From: an uncultured Paracoccaceae bacterium
GTDB taxonomy: Bacteria > Pseudomonadota > Alphaproteobacteria > Rhodobacterales > Rhodobacteraceae
Assembly: GCA_937895435.1 (NCBI GenBank)
Contig: CALAXT010000011.1
Coordinates: 1-54,227, forward strand
Reading direction: 5' to 3'
DNA length: 54,227 nt
Below the pieces are notes generated by a model. The model was not told the origin of the DNA, searched no databases, and saw only the letters and a list, made by a program, of their open reading frames with translations. The position numbers and the translations under genes were made by a program. Shown piece by piece: positions 18,092 to 26,370 of the stretch (positions within the stretch are counted from its first letter, which is position 1; every line of letters begins with the position of its first letter).

Positions 18092-20254
18092 CTAAGTTTG
18101 GGGGGGGCGGCGGCGTCCGGCCTCCCACATCCACGCAGAAATGGCACAGGTTGCGGCGATCAGCAGCCACAACCATCCCGGCAACAGGGCGCGCAGCACC
18201 GTATCGCGGCTTTCAAACGCGTTGCGTGGGGTGATGCCCAGCCAGCCACGCCCCTCGGCTACGCGTCCGGGGCGGAGGGTGCGGATATCGGGCAGGCCGT
18301 CAGCAATTGCGCGAATGCCACCACCGGTGCTGGTAATCAGATCAGCCAGTGGGGTGGCGCTTGCCATTGGGGTTTCAAATTCTTTGGGCGCTGCCGGGCC
18401 AATCACGACCACCGCCTGCAATTCCGCCCCCCCGGGTTGATCAGACCTCAGGGTATATAGCCCCTCGGCCAAGCCGGTCAGATCGCGGGCGTAAAGGCCC
18501 GGGCTGATTTCGGGCAAATCTATTTGGCGCTCTGGTTCTGCCAAATCGCGCCCGTCGGTTTGCACGTTTTGCGCGGTTGCATCGGGTTGGGGGCCGGTCA
18601 GGGTGATCTGTTGTGCGCCCGGGCTGAGAGCGCGGCGGGTGATGCGAAGGCTGCCACCCGCGTCTGGTCGCACTTCGGCGCTCAGCGCGTTTTCTTCCAA
18701 CTGCGGTTCGCCCATCAGCCAATGTGCCAAACGGCGCAGCAATTCTTGTTGCGGTCCCCCGCCCTCAAACCCGCGCCCCCATAACCAAGATTGGTCTGAC
18801 GCCAGCAGCGCAATTCTTCCTTTTTGGGCGCGTTCCAGCATTAAAAGGGGGCGCCCATCTTCAGATTCCATCACCACATCAGCGCTTCCGGCGGTCATTT
18901 CAACCAGGCGAAACCAGCGCCCCCAGCGGGGCGCATCTTCACCAATATTGGCCCCCGCAAGCCCTTGGGTTACCGGATGGCGTTGGCCAAGGGGGCTGAG
19001 ATGTGGGGTGAAGCCTTGCTGCAGCACGCGTGCGGTCGGCGCGCCGGGTAAAATTTCTCCTAGCGGCGAACGAAACACGCTGTCAACACTGGCATATTCG
19101 GGGCCAGCGGCCACCAGAACGGCGCCGCCGTTTTGGACATAGTCGCGAATATTTTCCAAATAGAGCGTCTGTAAAATACCGCGCATCCGATAGCGGTCAA
19201 AGATGATCAAATCGAAACTGTCCAACTTTTCTACGAACAGCTCATGGGTTGGAAATGGGATCAGCGACAGCTCAGTTACGGGCACGTTGTCTTGTTTTTC
19301 AGGAGGGCGCAGAATGGTGAAATGCACCAGATCAACGGCGCTGTCTGCCTTAAGCAGGTTGCGCCATGTGCGCTCACCCGCATGCGGTTCGCCCGATACC
19401 AACAGAACGCGCAGCCGGTCGCGCACGCCGTTAATCTGCACCACAGTTTGATTGTTTCGGGGGCTTAGCTCGCCCGGGGCAGGTGCGGTGCGCAGTTGCA
19501 GCACATTTGCCCCTGCATGTGGCAGGCGGATGGGCAGATCAAGATCCTGCCCGGTTGGCACCCGAAAGCTTTGCGCTGGGCCCCCGTTCACAGCAATCGA
19601 AAGATCGGCCATGCCCGCTTGGCCGGGTGGCACGGCACCACTGTCGGTGATCTGCAATCTCAGCCGTGTCTCTTCGCCAACAATGGCAAAGGCTGGGGCA
19701 TTTTGCAAAACCAACCGCCGATCCCAATCGGTGGGCGTGCCGGTCAGTAACAGATGCAGCGGTGCGGGCAGGGCGGGGGCCAATGCGGCATCATGGATTT
19801 GCCCATCAGTGATCAAAAAAGCCCCAGCGATGCGGCCCGCGGGTTCCAAAGCCAATGCGTGACTCAAGGCCGCCATCATCTGTGTGCCGCTGTTATCAGT
19901 GCTGTCGCCCACATGGTGGATACGCAGGTCGACCCCTGGCATTCTGCCCAATTCAGCCCGTAAATGTTCCAGTGCTTGTGCGCTTTGTGCAGGCCGCCCC
20001 GGCAGGGTTTGGCTGGCGCTGTCATCAACCACAATCACCACAATATCGCGCAGGGGGCTGCGGTTTTCGTGGCGCAGGCCCGGGTTTGTCAACGCGGCAA
20101 TCAGCGTAACCATGGCCACCCCGCGCAGCGCCCAGCCCAACAGCCCGGCCCAAACTGCAGCGCCAACAAGCACCGCAGTCAGCGCAAGTGCCGCCCAAAT
20201 GGCTGCCCATGGCACCAACGGGTCAAAATAAACCGTGTCAAAGCCCGCCATCAT
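18092..20254 (-). CDS. Membrane protein with a glutamine amidotransferase-like domain
   Basis: A 720-residue protein anchored by two N-terminal helices (about residues 10-55) and one C-terminal helix (LLPGWLWLLIAATCAISAW). A large extracytoplasmic part lies between. It includes a VWA-like segment near residue 70 (IVVIVVDDSASQ) and a class I glutamine amidotransferase-like fold around residues 285-450 (LRVLLVSGEPHAGERTWRN, FDLIIFDRYRMRG). I see no clear catalytic Cys-His-Glu triad, so it is likely structural. It overlaps the DUF4159 gene by ATGA and is the last gene of the MoxR-type operon. The function is unknown. Confidence 0.8.
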   Translation of the reverse strand: MMAGFDTVYFDPLVPWAAIWAALALTAVLVGAAVWAGLLGWALRGVAMVTLIAALTNPGLRHENRSPLRDIVVIVVDDSASQTLPGRPAQSAQALEHLRAELGRMPGVDLRIHHVGDSTDNSGTQMMAALSHALALEPAGRIAGAFLITDGQIHDAALAPALPAPLHLLLTGTPTDWDRRLVLQNAPAFAIVGEETRLRLQITDSGAVPPGQAGMADLSIAVNGGPAQSFRVPTGQDLDLPIRLPHAGANVLQLRTAPAPGELSPRNNQTVVQINGVRDRLRVLLVSGEPHAGERTWRNLLKADSAVDLVHFTILRPPEKQDNVPVTELSLIPFPTHELFVEKLDSFDLIIFDRYRMRGILQTLYLENIRDYVQNGGAVLVAAGPEYASVDSVFRSPLGEILPGAPTARVLQQGFTPHLSPLGQRHPVTQGLAGANIGEDAPRWGRWFRLVEMTAGSADVVMESEDGRPLLMLERAQKGRIALLASDQSWLWGRGFEGGGPQQELLRRLAHWLMGEPQLEENALSAEVRPDAGGSLRITRRALSPGAQQITLTGPQPDATAQNVQTDGRDLAEPERQIDLPEISPGLYARDLTGLAEGLYTLRSDQPGGAELQAVVVIGPAAPKEFETPMASATPLADLITSTGGGIRAIADGLPDIRTLRPGRVAEGRGWLGITPRNAFESRDTVLRALLPGWLWLLIAATCAISAWMWEAGRRRPPQT

Positions 20255-23106
20255 TGGCCCAACCTTTCGATCAAGGCGGGCAGATGCACCTGATCGGCTT
20301 TGTAATTGCCGGTCAGCACATACATGATCAAGTTAACACCAAAGCGCAGCGCCATTTCGCGTTGTCGCGCGCCACCCGTGCCTATCCCTTGGTCTAAGGG
20401 AAAAAGTGGCTGCCCCAGTGCATCAGTGGCCCAAGCGGCAGCCCAATCCCCGCCCCCTATCAAAATCGGGCTGACCCCATCGTTGGTCGCTGACATCAGT
20501 GTGCGGTCTGAGCCCTGCGGTTGTGTGGCCTGCACCTCGGCCCACAAAAGCCCATTGGCAAAGCGGCCGGGGAAGCTTTGCAACAGATAAAAACTGCGCG
20601 TCAGCACATGGCCTTCAGTCACGGGCGCCAGTGGTGGCACATCAAGACCTTGCGCAAGGCTTTGCAGTTGGGCGGCGGTGGGCGTTGTTGCATTCAGCCC
20701 GTCGAACCCGGCCAAATCATCATCGCGTGTGTCAAACAAGATCATCCCGCCACCGCGCAAATAGCTGTTTAGCCGTTGATAGGCCTGTGCTGATGGCAAC
20801 GGTTGGGCTGCGCTGATGGGCCAGTAAAGAAATGGATAAAATGCCAGCTCATCGCGTTCGATATCAACGCCAATTGGGGCACCCGGTTCAATCGCGGTGC
20901 GCCGCGCCAGCGTGTAAGACAAGCCCTGCAGCCCAACCTGCGCCTGTTGGTCAAGTCGGGGGTCGCCTGTCAGAACATGGGCCAGCACGGTTTGCGACAA
21001 GGCACGCAACGCGCGGGCCTCTTGGGGCGGCAGGGGTTGGGCGTGGGCCAGATTGGGCCCGGGGATCAGCGCAAAAAATCCCAGTATCCCCACAAGCCCT
21101 GCCATCATCCGCCGCTTACGCGCGGTCAACAGGGCAACCGAGGCCAGAATATCGGCCATGAATGCCGCTAAGGCTATGCCCAGCAGCGCGGGCTGAAGTG
21201 GCCATTCAGGCCCGGATGTGGCGCTGATGGGCCCAATCTGCAGCTCCGAGGCCCAAACGGCTGGGCGCAGCGCGGTGTGCCCCGCATGGCCAAGGTTCAG
21301 TGCCAATTGTGCTGCGCCTTGGGCATAAATCCCCGGTGGCAGATCTGGGCCCGGCTCACCCGCTGCCAAAGCACCCCCTGGCACGCTTGGTTGGGTGCTG
21401 GCATCGGTCAGCACGCCAAAGCCATCAAGGCTGCTCTGGGGTTGCCAGAGCGCGGTGGGCGTGATGTCGATTTGGGTGGGTTGTCCATTTGCTTGACGCA
21501 ACAGCCGCTCTAACATCTGTTCAAACAGGCCCGAAAGTGGAAGCGTGCTCCAGCTTGGGTCGGCGGTGACGTGAAACAGCACAATTTGGCCTGCGCCGCT
21601 GTCGCGGGCGGTGACGAGTGGCGTGCCATCTGCCAGCAGTGCCAAGCTGCGTCCTGTGTCTGTTTTGATGTCTGAGCTTGGGTCGGTCGTATTGGGTGTG
21701 TTGCGCGGTAGTGCTGCGGGTTGCGCCATCACCTGCCGCAAGATGCGCACCTCATCTGGGGCGCTAAGCCCGGCAAAGGGCGATTCATCGGGAAAGGGGC
21801 GCAAGCCCTGCGGCGTTTCCCAGCTTAACGCGCCACCAATTGACCGCCCGCCTGGGCGCAGCGGGACGGGCAACAGGTCTGCATTTTGGTCACTGCGCCC
21901 GTCCTGGCCCATCGCCAATCGCGGCCCGGCAAAGCGGACCAACAGCCCCCCCGCTTTGACCCAACGCTCAAGTGCGTTCGTCTCCGCCAGTGTGGGGCGG
22001 GTGTCATCTGTTAAAAAAATCACATCGGGCACTGTGGGCAACAGATCAGCCAAATTGCCCGTCATCACCGTGCCAAGCGGGGCCAGTGCTTTTCGCAAAT
22101 AATAATCTGGTGACAGCAGATCCAAGCCTTCGCCCGCGCCCCGGCCGATGATCAGCGCAATTTTGGGCGATTTCAGTGCACCATCGGTCAGGTAAACTGC
22201 ACCTGCCGACCGCAGGCCTTCAATTTGGAACCGGGTGATGCGGTTGCGCAATTCGCTGGGAAGCGACAGCTGTGTGCTGACTTTGGTTGCACTGGGGCCA
22301 AAGCGCAGATCGGTTGTGGCCAACGCACGTGGGGCGCCGCTGGGGTCAGGGCCAAAGCCTGTGATGCGCAGGGTTTGTGTGGGGCCTGTGCGGCTGCGCG
22401 TCGCGTTTATAGCCAATGTGCCGTCTTGCAGATCAACCGGTCCCAGCAGCGTCACCGCCAATGGGTTTTCCACAATGCGCAGACGACCCTGCGCAGCCAA
22501 GGCCTGGGCCAAGGCATCACGCCCGGCATGATCAAGCCCATCGGAAAACCAAACCGTGTCAACCGGCGCCCGAACAGCCCCAGCCCAGCTTTTATAAAGA
22601 TCTGCCGTTGGGGCCCAGGGTGCTGGGCGCAGCCCGGCCAAACGGCCCGTCCAGCCCGCTGCGGGGCCAAATTCTGCCCCACCCGCCAGAGGTGGGCGTG
22701 TCAGGGTTGCAATACTGACCGCGCGGTCCGCCCGCCCAGCCTCGGCTCGCAATGCCTCGGCCCGGGCAAGTCGCGCGGGCCAATCTGCCGCATCGGCCCA
22801 ACTGCCATCGAACAAAATCAACAAAGGTGCAGTGTTTTGGGGGCTGGGTTGGGGGTTTAGGACCGGTTGGGCAAAGCCCAAGATTGCCGCCATCAACGCC
22901 AACAGCCGCAGCGCACGCAGCCACCATGGCATCCGTTGGCTTTCAGACCGGCGGCTGTCCAAGCCTAACAGCAGCCCTACTGCGGGAAATCTTTGCCGGG
23001 TTGGCATTGGTGGCAGTGCGCGCAGCATCAGCCACACCAACGGCAGCCCCAGCAGCGCCAAAAGCACCCAAGGTGCGCCAAACCCAAGCATGCCCAGTTG
23101 CCACAT
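20251..23106 (-). CDS. DUF4159 domain protein with N-terminal BatA-like membrane domain
   Basis: A 951-residue membrane protein. The N-terminus (MWQLGMLGFGAPWVLLALLG) is an Aerotolerance/BatA-type two-helix domain with a proline-rich RALPPMPTRQRFPA linker. The middle is extracytoplasmic, with a second helix pair near residue 650-690. The C-terminal ~210 residues are DUF4159, including YPFLYWPIS and LRGGGMILFDTRDDD. The ATG at 23106 overlaps the stop of the DUF58 gene (ATGA); an upstream in-frame start adds 11 codons inside that gene. It is part of a four-gene overlapping operon. The role is unknown; related MoxR-linked systems act in envelope integrity or protein maturation. Confidence 0.87.
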   Translation of the reverse strand: MWQLGMLGFGAPWVLLALLGLPLVWLMLRALPPMPTRQRFPAVGLLLGLDSRRSESQRMPWWLRALRLLALMAAILGFAQPVLNPQPSPQNTAPLLILFDGSWADAADWPARLARAEALRAEAGRADRAVSIATLTRPPLAGGAEFGPAAGWTGRLAGLRPAPWAPTADLYKSWAGAVRAPVDTVWFSDGLDHAGRDALAQALAAQGRLRIVENPLAVTLLGPVDLQDGTLAINATRSRTGPTQTLRITGFGPDPSGAPRALATTDLRFGPSATKVSTQLSLPSELRNRITRFQIEGLRSAGAVYLTDGALKSPKIALIIGRGAGEGLDLLSPDYYLRKALAPLGTVMTGNLADLLPTVPDVIFLTDDTRPTLAETNALERWVKAGGLLVRFAGPRLAMGQDGRSDQNADLLPVPLRPGGRSIGGALSWETPQGLRPFPDESPFAGLSAPDEVRILRQVMAQPAALPRNTPNTTDPSSDIKTDTGRSLALLADGTPLVTARDSGAGQIVLFHVTADPSWSTLPLSGLFEQMLERLLRQANGQPTQIDITPTALWQPQSSLDGFGVLTDASTQPSVPGGALAAGEPGPDLPPGIYAQGAAQLALNLGHAGHTALRPAVWASELQIGPISATSGPEWPLQPALLGIALAAFMADILASVALLTARKRRMMAGLVGILGFFALIPGPNLAHAQPLPPQEARALRALSQTVLAHVLTGDPRLDQQAQVGLQGLSYTLARRTAIEPGAPIGVDIERDELAFYPFLYWPISAAQPLPSAQAYQRLNSYLRGGGMILFDTRDDDLAGFDGLNATTPTAAQLQSLAQGLDVPPLAPVTEGHVLTRSFYLLQSFPGRFANGLLWAEVQATQPQGSDRTLMSATNDGVSPILIGGGDWAAAWATDALGQPLFPLDQGIGTGGARQREMALRFGVNLIMYVLTGNYKADQVHLPALIERLGQ

Positions 23107-24014
23107 CACCGCCCCACACTCATGGCACCATAGGCCCACAGCAGCGCCGAAAGTGCGGATGCGCCAGTACTGTGAGCGCTGAACTGCCAGCCCAACCGTC
23201 GCGCCAAATCTGTCAGCGCGTCTTTGCGCGCGGCCAAGCGCTGTTTGTAGCGGATCTGCAGATCCGCAGCCTCGGGTGTGTCAAAGGCAGTTATGCCATC
23301 CATGCTTTCAAATAAAACATGACCATCAAAGGGAAAGCTTTCCTCAATTGGGTCTAAAACTTGGATAATCACACCCTGAACACCCCGCGCGGCGGCTGCG
23401 CTGGTGGCGCGTTCAAAGGGTGCCAGATCGTCCAGAAAATCAGACAAAAGAACAACCCAACCCCGGTTTGACACAGCGGAAAGCTGGGGCAGGGGTGCGG
23501 TGTGCGCTGGATCTGTGGTGGCCGCGAGTAAGCCGTGGCCCAGTGCCTCGGCCTGGCCACGCCCGCAGCTGGCCGCCAAAGGGGTTGGCCCGTTGCAAAG
23601 CCCCACCCTTTCCCCGCCCCGCAACAAAACAAGTGCCAGGGCTAACGCCAAAGTCTGTGCCCGATGCGCTTTTTCGGGCCGGTTTGGGGCGCCAGAAAAT
23701 TGCATGGATGCGCGGGGGTCAGCCCATAAAAACACGCTTTGCGCCGCCTGCCATTCGCGTTGGGCGACAAATTGGTTGTCTGACCGCGCTGATCTGCGCC
23801 AATCAATCTGGCGCAGCGGATCGCCGGGCAAGGCAGGGCGATATTGCCAAAACTCATCACCCCGCCCCACCCGTCTGCGGCCATGTGCGCCTGCGGCCAC
23901 CCCCTGTGCCAAGCGATGCGCTGCGGCCAAAAGTGAGGGCAGTGGGTCTGCCAAAGCATGGGCGCTTTGGCGCAGGGCGACGGGATGTGTGGGGATACGG
24001 CCGTTGGTTATCAT
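23106..24014 (-). CDS. DUF58 domain protein
   Basis: A 302-residue protein with the DUF58 signature region YRPALPGDPLRQIDWRRSARSD (first half; residues ~57-78) followed by a VWA-like fold containing a core segment VFLWADPRASM and WVVLLSDFLDDL. DUF58 proteins are usual partners of MoxR AAA+ ATPases. The start overlaps the MoxR stop and the stop overlaps the next start, both as ATGA, so translation is coupled through the operon. No signal peptide or membrane helix is seen, so it is probably cytoplasmic. Confidence 0.9.
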   Translation of the reverse strand: MITNGRIPTHPVALRQSAHALADPLPSLLAAAHRLAQGVAAGAHGRRRVGRGDEFWQYRPALPGDPLRQIDWRRSARSDNQFVAQREWQAAQSVFLWADPRASMQFSGAPNRPEKAHRAQTLALALALVLLRGGERVGLCNGPTPLAASCGRGQAEALGHGLLAATTDPAHTAPLPQLSAVSNRGWVVLLSDFLDDLAPFERATSAAAARGVQGVIIQVLDPIEESFPFDGHVLFESMDGITAFDTPEAADLQIRYKQRLAARKDALTDLARRLGWQFSAHSTGASALSALLWAYGAMSVGR

Positions 24015-25024
24015 GCCGGTCGGGCTGCTGTGGTGGCTTGGGCCATGCGGGCGGTTTCATCAATCAAACTGCCCAAATCTGCGTTTTGTGCGCGGGCCGC
24101 AAAGTTCAGCGCCATGCGGTGGGCCAAAGCGGGGCGGGCGAGTGCGCAAACGTCGTTTGTATCTGGCACCAACCGCCCCTGCATCAGGGCCCGTGCGCGC
24201 ACAGCAAGCATCAATGCCTGCGCGGCGCGCGGCCCTGGGCCCCACGCCAACAGACCTGCCAGATGAGGGGCGGTTTCTGGGCTGTCGGGCCGGCAGGCGC
24301 GAACAAGGGTTAAAATCATCTCAATGACGCCATCGCCTACTGGCATCTGCCGCAGCAGCTTTTGGGCTGCGCGCAAATCGGTGGCGTTGAAAACGGGCGC
24401 GGCTGGGGCATCTTGTGTGCCGGTTGTTGCAATCAAAATGGCGCGCTCGGCGGTGCGGGTTGGATAGGGAACATCGATTTGCAGCAAAAACCGATCTAAC
24501 TGCGCTTCGGGCAGGGGGTATGTGCCCTCTTGTTCCAGGGGGTTTTGGGTGGCCAGAACGTGAAAGGGGGCACCTAGTGGCCGGGCCGACCCGGCCACAC
24601 TGACCTGATGTTCCTGCATTGCTTGTAACAGTGCGGACTGCGTACGGGGGCTGGCGCGATTGATTTCATCAGCCATCAACAGCTGGCAAAAAACGGGCCC
24701 CTCAATAAAGCGAAAGGCCCGACTGCCATCGCTGCTGGTTTCCAGCACCTCAGACCCCAGAATATCGGCGGGCATCAGATCGGGCGTGAATTGCACGCGG
24801 TTTGCATCAAGCCCCATCACGGTGGCCAGCGTTTCAACCAACCGGGTTTTGCCCAAGCCCGGCAGGCCCACCAAAAGCGCATGCCCGCCACACAGCAGTG
24901 TGGCCAGCGTCAGGTCCACCACGTCTTCTTGCCCCAAAAAGCGGTTGCGGATGCTGGCGCGGGCGGTTTCCAGTCGATTGCCCAAAATCTCGATCTCGGC
25001 CAAAAGCTCTGCCCCTTCGGTCAT
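24011..25024 (-). CDS. MoxR family AAA+ ATPase
   Basis: A 337-residue AAA+ ATPase with Walker A GLPGLGKT (residues 53-60) and Walker B LLMADEINRASP. The sensor region LATQNPLEQEGTYPLPEAQLD is typical of MoxR. It likely acts as a chaperone that remodels partner proteins with VWA-like domains, here the DUF58 protein and the two membrane proteins that follow. It is the first gene of the operon, diverging from the DUF1285 gene across 60 bases. Confidence 0.95.
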   Translation of the reverse strand: MTEGAELLAEIEILGNRLETARASIRNRFLGQEDVVDLTLATLLCGGHALLVGLPGLGKTRLVETLATVMGLDANRVQFTPDLMPADILGSEVLETSSDGSRAFRFIEGPVFCQLLMADEINRASPRTQSALLQAMQEHQVSVAGSARPLGAPFHVLATQNPLEQEGTYPLPEAQLDRFLLQIDVPYPTRTAERAILIATTGTQDAPAAPVFNATDLRAAQKLLRQMPVGDGVIEMILTLVRACRPDSPETAPHLAGLLAWGPGPRAAQALMLAVRARALMQGRLVPDTNDVCALARPALAHRMALNFAARAQNADLGSLIDETARMAQATTAARPA

Positions 25025-25084
25025 GATAATTCCCTTTCGTCCGAAACCTGCACCTATTAGACCGAACTATCGCATTCGGCACAA

Positions 25085-25687
25085 ATGGCAAAAGAGATGG
25101 TTGGAAAAAAGATTGTGAACACCACCGCCGATAGTATTGCGGCAAGCGCAGCTGCGGTTAGTACGGGGCGGGGCTTGCCGCCGGTAGAGCAGTGGACCCC
25201 CCCGTTTTGTGGCGATATTGACATGCGGATCGCGCGGGATGGCACATGGTTTTACATGGGCACGCCCATTGGCCGACCCGCGTTGGTTAAGTTGTTTTCG
25301 GGCATTTTAAAGCGCGAGGGTGATGCCTATTTTTTGGTGACCCCAGTCGAAAAGGTTGGGATCATCGTTGATGACGCACCATTTGTTGCGGTAGACTTTG
25401 ATGTCTCAGGCACAGATGCCACGCAAGAAATATGCTTTGTGACCCAAGTGGGGGATCGTGCGATCGCAGGGCCTGAGCACCCGATTCGTGTTGAGCGTTG
25501 CGCCCAAACCGGCGCGCCTGCGCCCTATGTGCTGATCCGCCGTAATCTTGAGGCGCTGATTGACCGCAAAAGCTTTTATCGTCTGGTCGAGCAGGGAACC
25601 CACAGTTTGGTTGAGGGAAAGAGCTGGTTTGGTGTTTGGTCGGGTGGTGCGTTTTTTCCGTTCATTCGCTCGGAAGAGTTAGCCTAG
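25085..25687 (+). CDS. DUF1285 domain protein
   Basis: A 200-residue protein containing the DUF1285 landmarks GRGLPPVEQWTPPFCGDIDM, RDGTWFYMGTPIGRPALVKL, YFLVTPVEKVGI and VDDAPFVAVDFDV. The family is two beta-barrel-like domains of unknown function. It is divergent to the MoxR gene, with 60 bases between the starts. The start at 25085 lacks a clear ribosome site; an ATG at 25097 has AAGAG directly before it, so the exact N-terminus is uncertain. Confidence 0.85.
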   Translation: MAKEMVGKKIVNTTADSIAASAAAVSTGRGLPPVEQWTPPFCGDIDMRIARDGTWFYMGTPIGRPALVKLFSGILKREGDAYFLVTPVEKVGIIVDDAPFVAVDFDVSGTDATQEICFVTQVGDRAIAGPEHPIRVERCAQTGAPAPYVLIRRNLEALIDRKSFYRLVEQGTHSLVEGKSWFGVWSGGAFFPFIRSEELA

Positions 25688-25720
25688 GCGGTTGGGCATG
25701 CGATGCCACAGCCTGAAACC

Positions 25721-26299
25721 TTAGCGTTGCAAAATCATCCGGTCGCCCATCAGTTCAATTTTTGAAAACCGTTCTAAAAACCGCATCCCGAGCAGGCTAT
25801 GGGGCATCGCCCCGTCATTAACCCACGCGGTCAGAGGCTGTTCTGGGGCGCCCTCTAAGGTGACAGTGGCCAGATCAACCCGGGCTGTGCTCACACGGCC
25901 ATTGGCGGTGGCGGCGCTGCCGTAATAGGCCAGTGCGTCTGGATCCAACCCGATCCGGCGCGCATCTTTGCGGCTGAGCACCACATCGCTGGCGCCGGTG
26001 TCGATCATAAATGTGACGGGCGTGTCGTTTAGCCCTAACGTCAAATAAAAATGTCCATCACGTTGCCGGGGCAGGGTAATCATGCTGTTTTGAATCAAAA
26101 CCGCTTGCTGTGGCCGGGTCAGCCGTATGTCAGACCACAGCCCATAGGCCAGCGCGACACCCACAAAAATCAGCCCCCAAGTGGCCGCCCATTGCGCCAT
26201 TCGACCCAAAGCTCGGCGTTGGCTGATCAAAAGTGATGCACCAATCGCGGCGGCCAGTGCCATCAGCCCCACAGCGCGTGCAATATCCTCTGGCTGCAT
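25721..26299 (-). CDS. Retropepsin-like aspartic protease (TIGR02281 family), membrane-anchored
   Basis: A 192-residue protein with two N-terminal hydrophobic helices (residues ~9-26 and 36-54). A single retropepsin domain follows, with the catalytic aspartate in FMIDTGASDVVLS (about residue 100) and a C-terminal LLGMRFLERFSKIELMGDRM. Retropepsins work as dimers, each giving one aspartate. Bacterial members of this clan AA family are little characterised; the Rickettsia member is an active protease. It converges with the DUF1285 gene. Confidence 0.85.
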   Translation of the reverse strand: MQPEDIARAVGLMALAAAIGASLLISQRRALGRMAQWAATWGLIFVGVALAYGLWSDIRLTRPQQAVLIQNSMITLPRQRDGHFYLTLGLNDTPVTFMIDTGASDVVLSRKDARRIGLDPDALAYYGSAATANGRVSTARVDLATVTLEGAPEQPLTAWVNDGAMPHSLLGMRFLERFSKIELMGDRMILQR

Positions 26300-26370
26300 C
26301 GGTCACCCCTTTGCACCCATAAATGGGGAGCCTTGCGGGTGCTGTCCAGAGCTGCGCGCGCATTTGGCGA

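Noticed and set aside
23404-24327. Long plus-strand frames opposite the DUF58 and MoxR genes
   Set aside because: Composition is Arg/Ala/Gly/Cys-rich and not protein-like; the minus-strand genes have clear family motifs and coupled starts.
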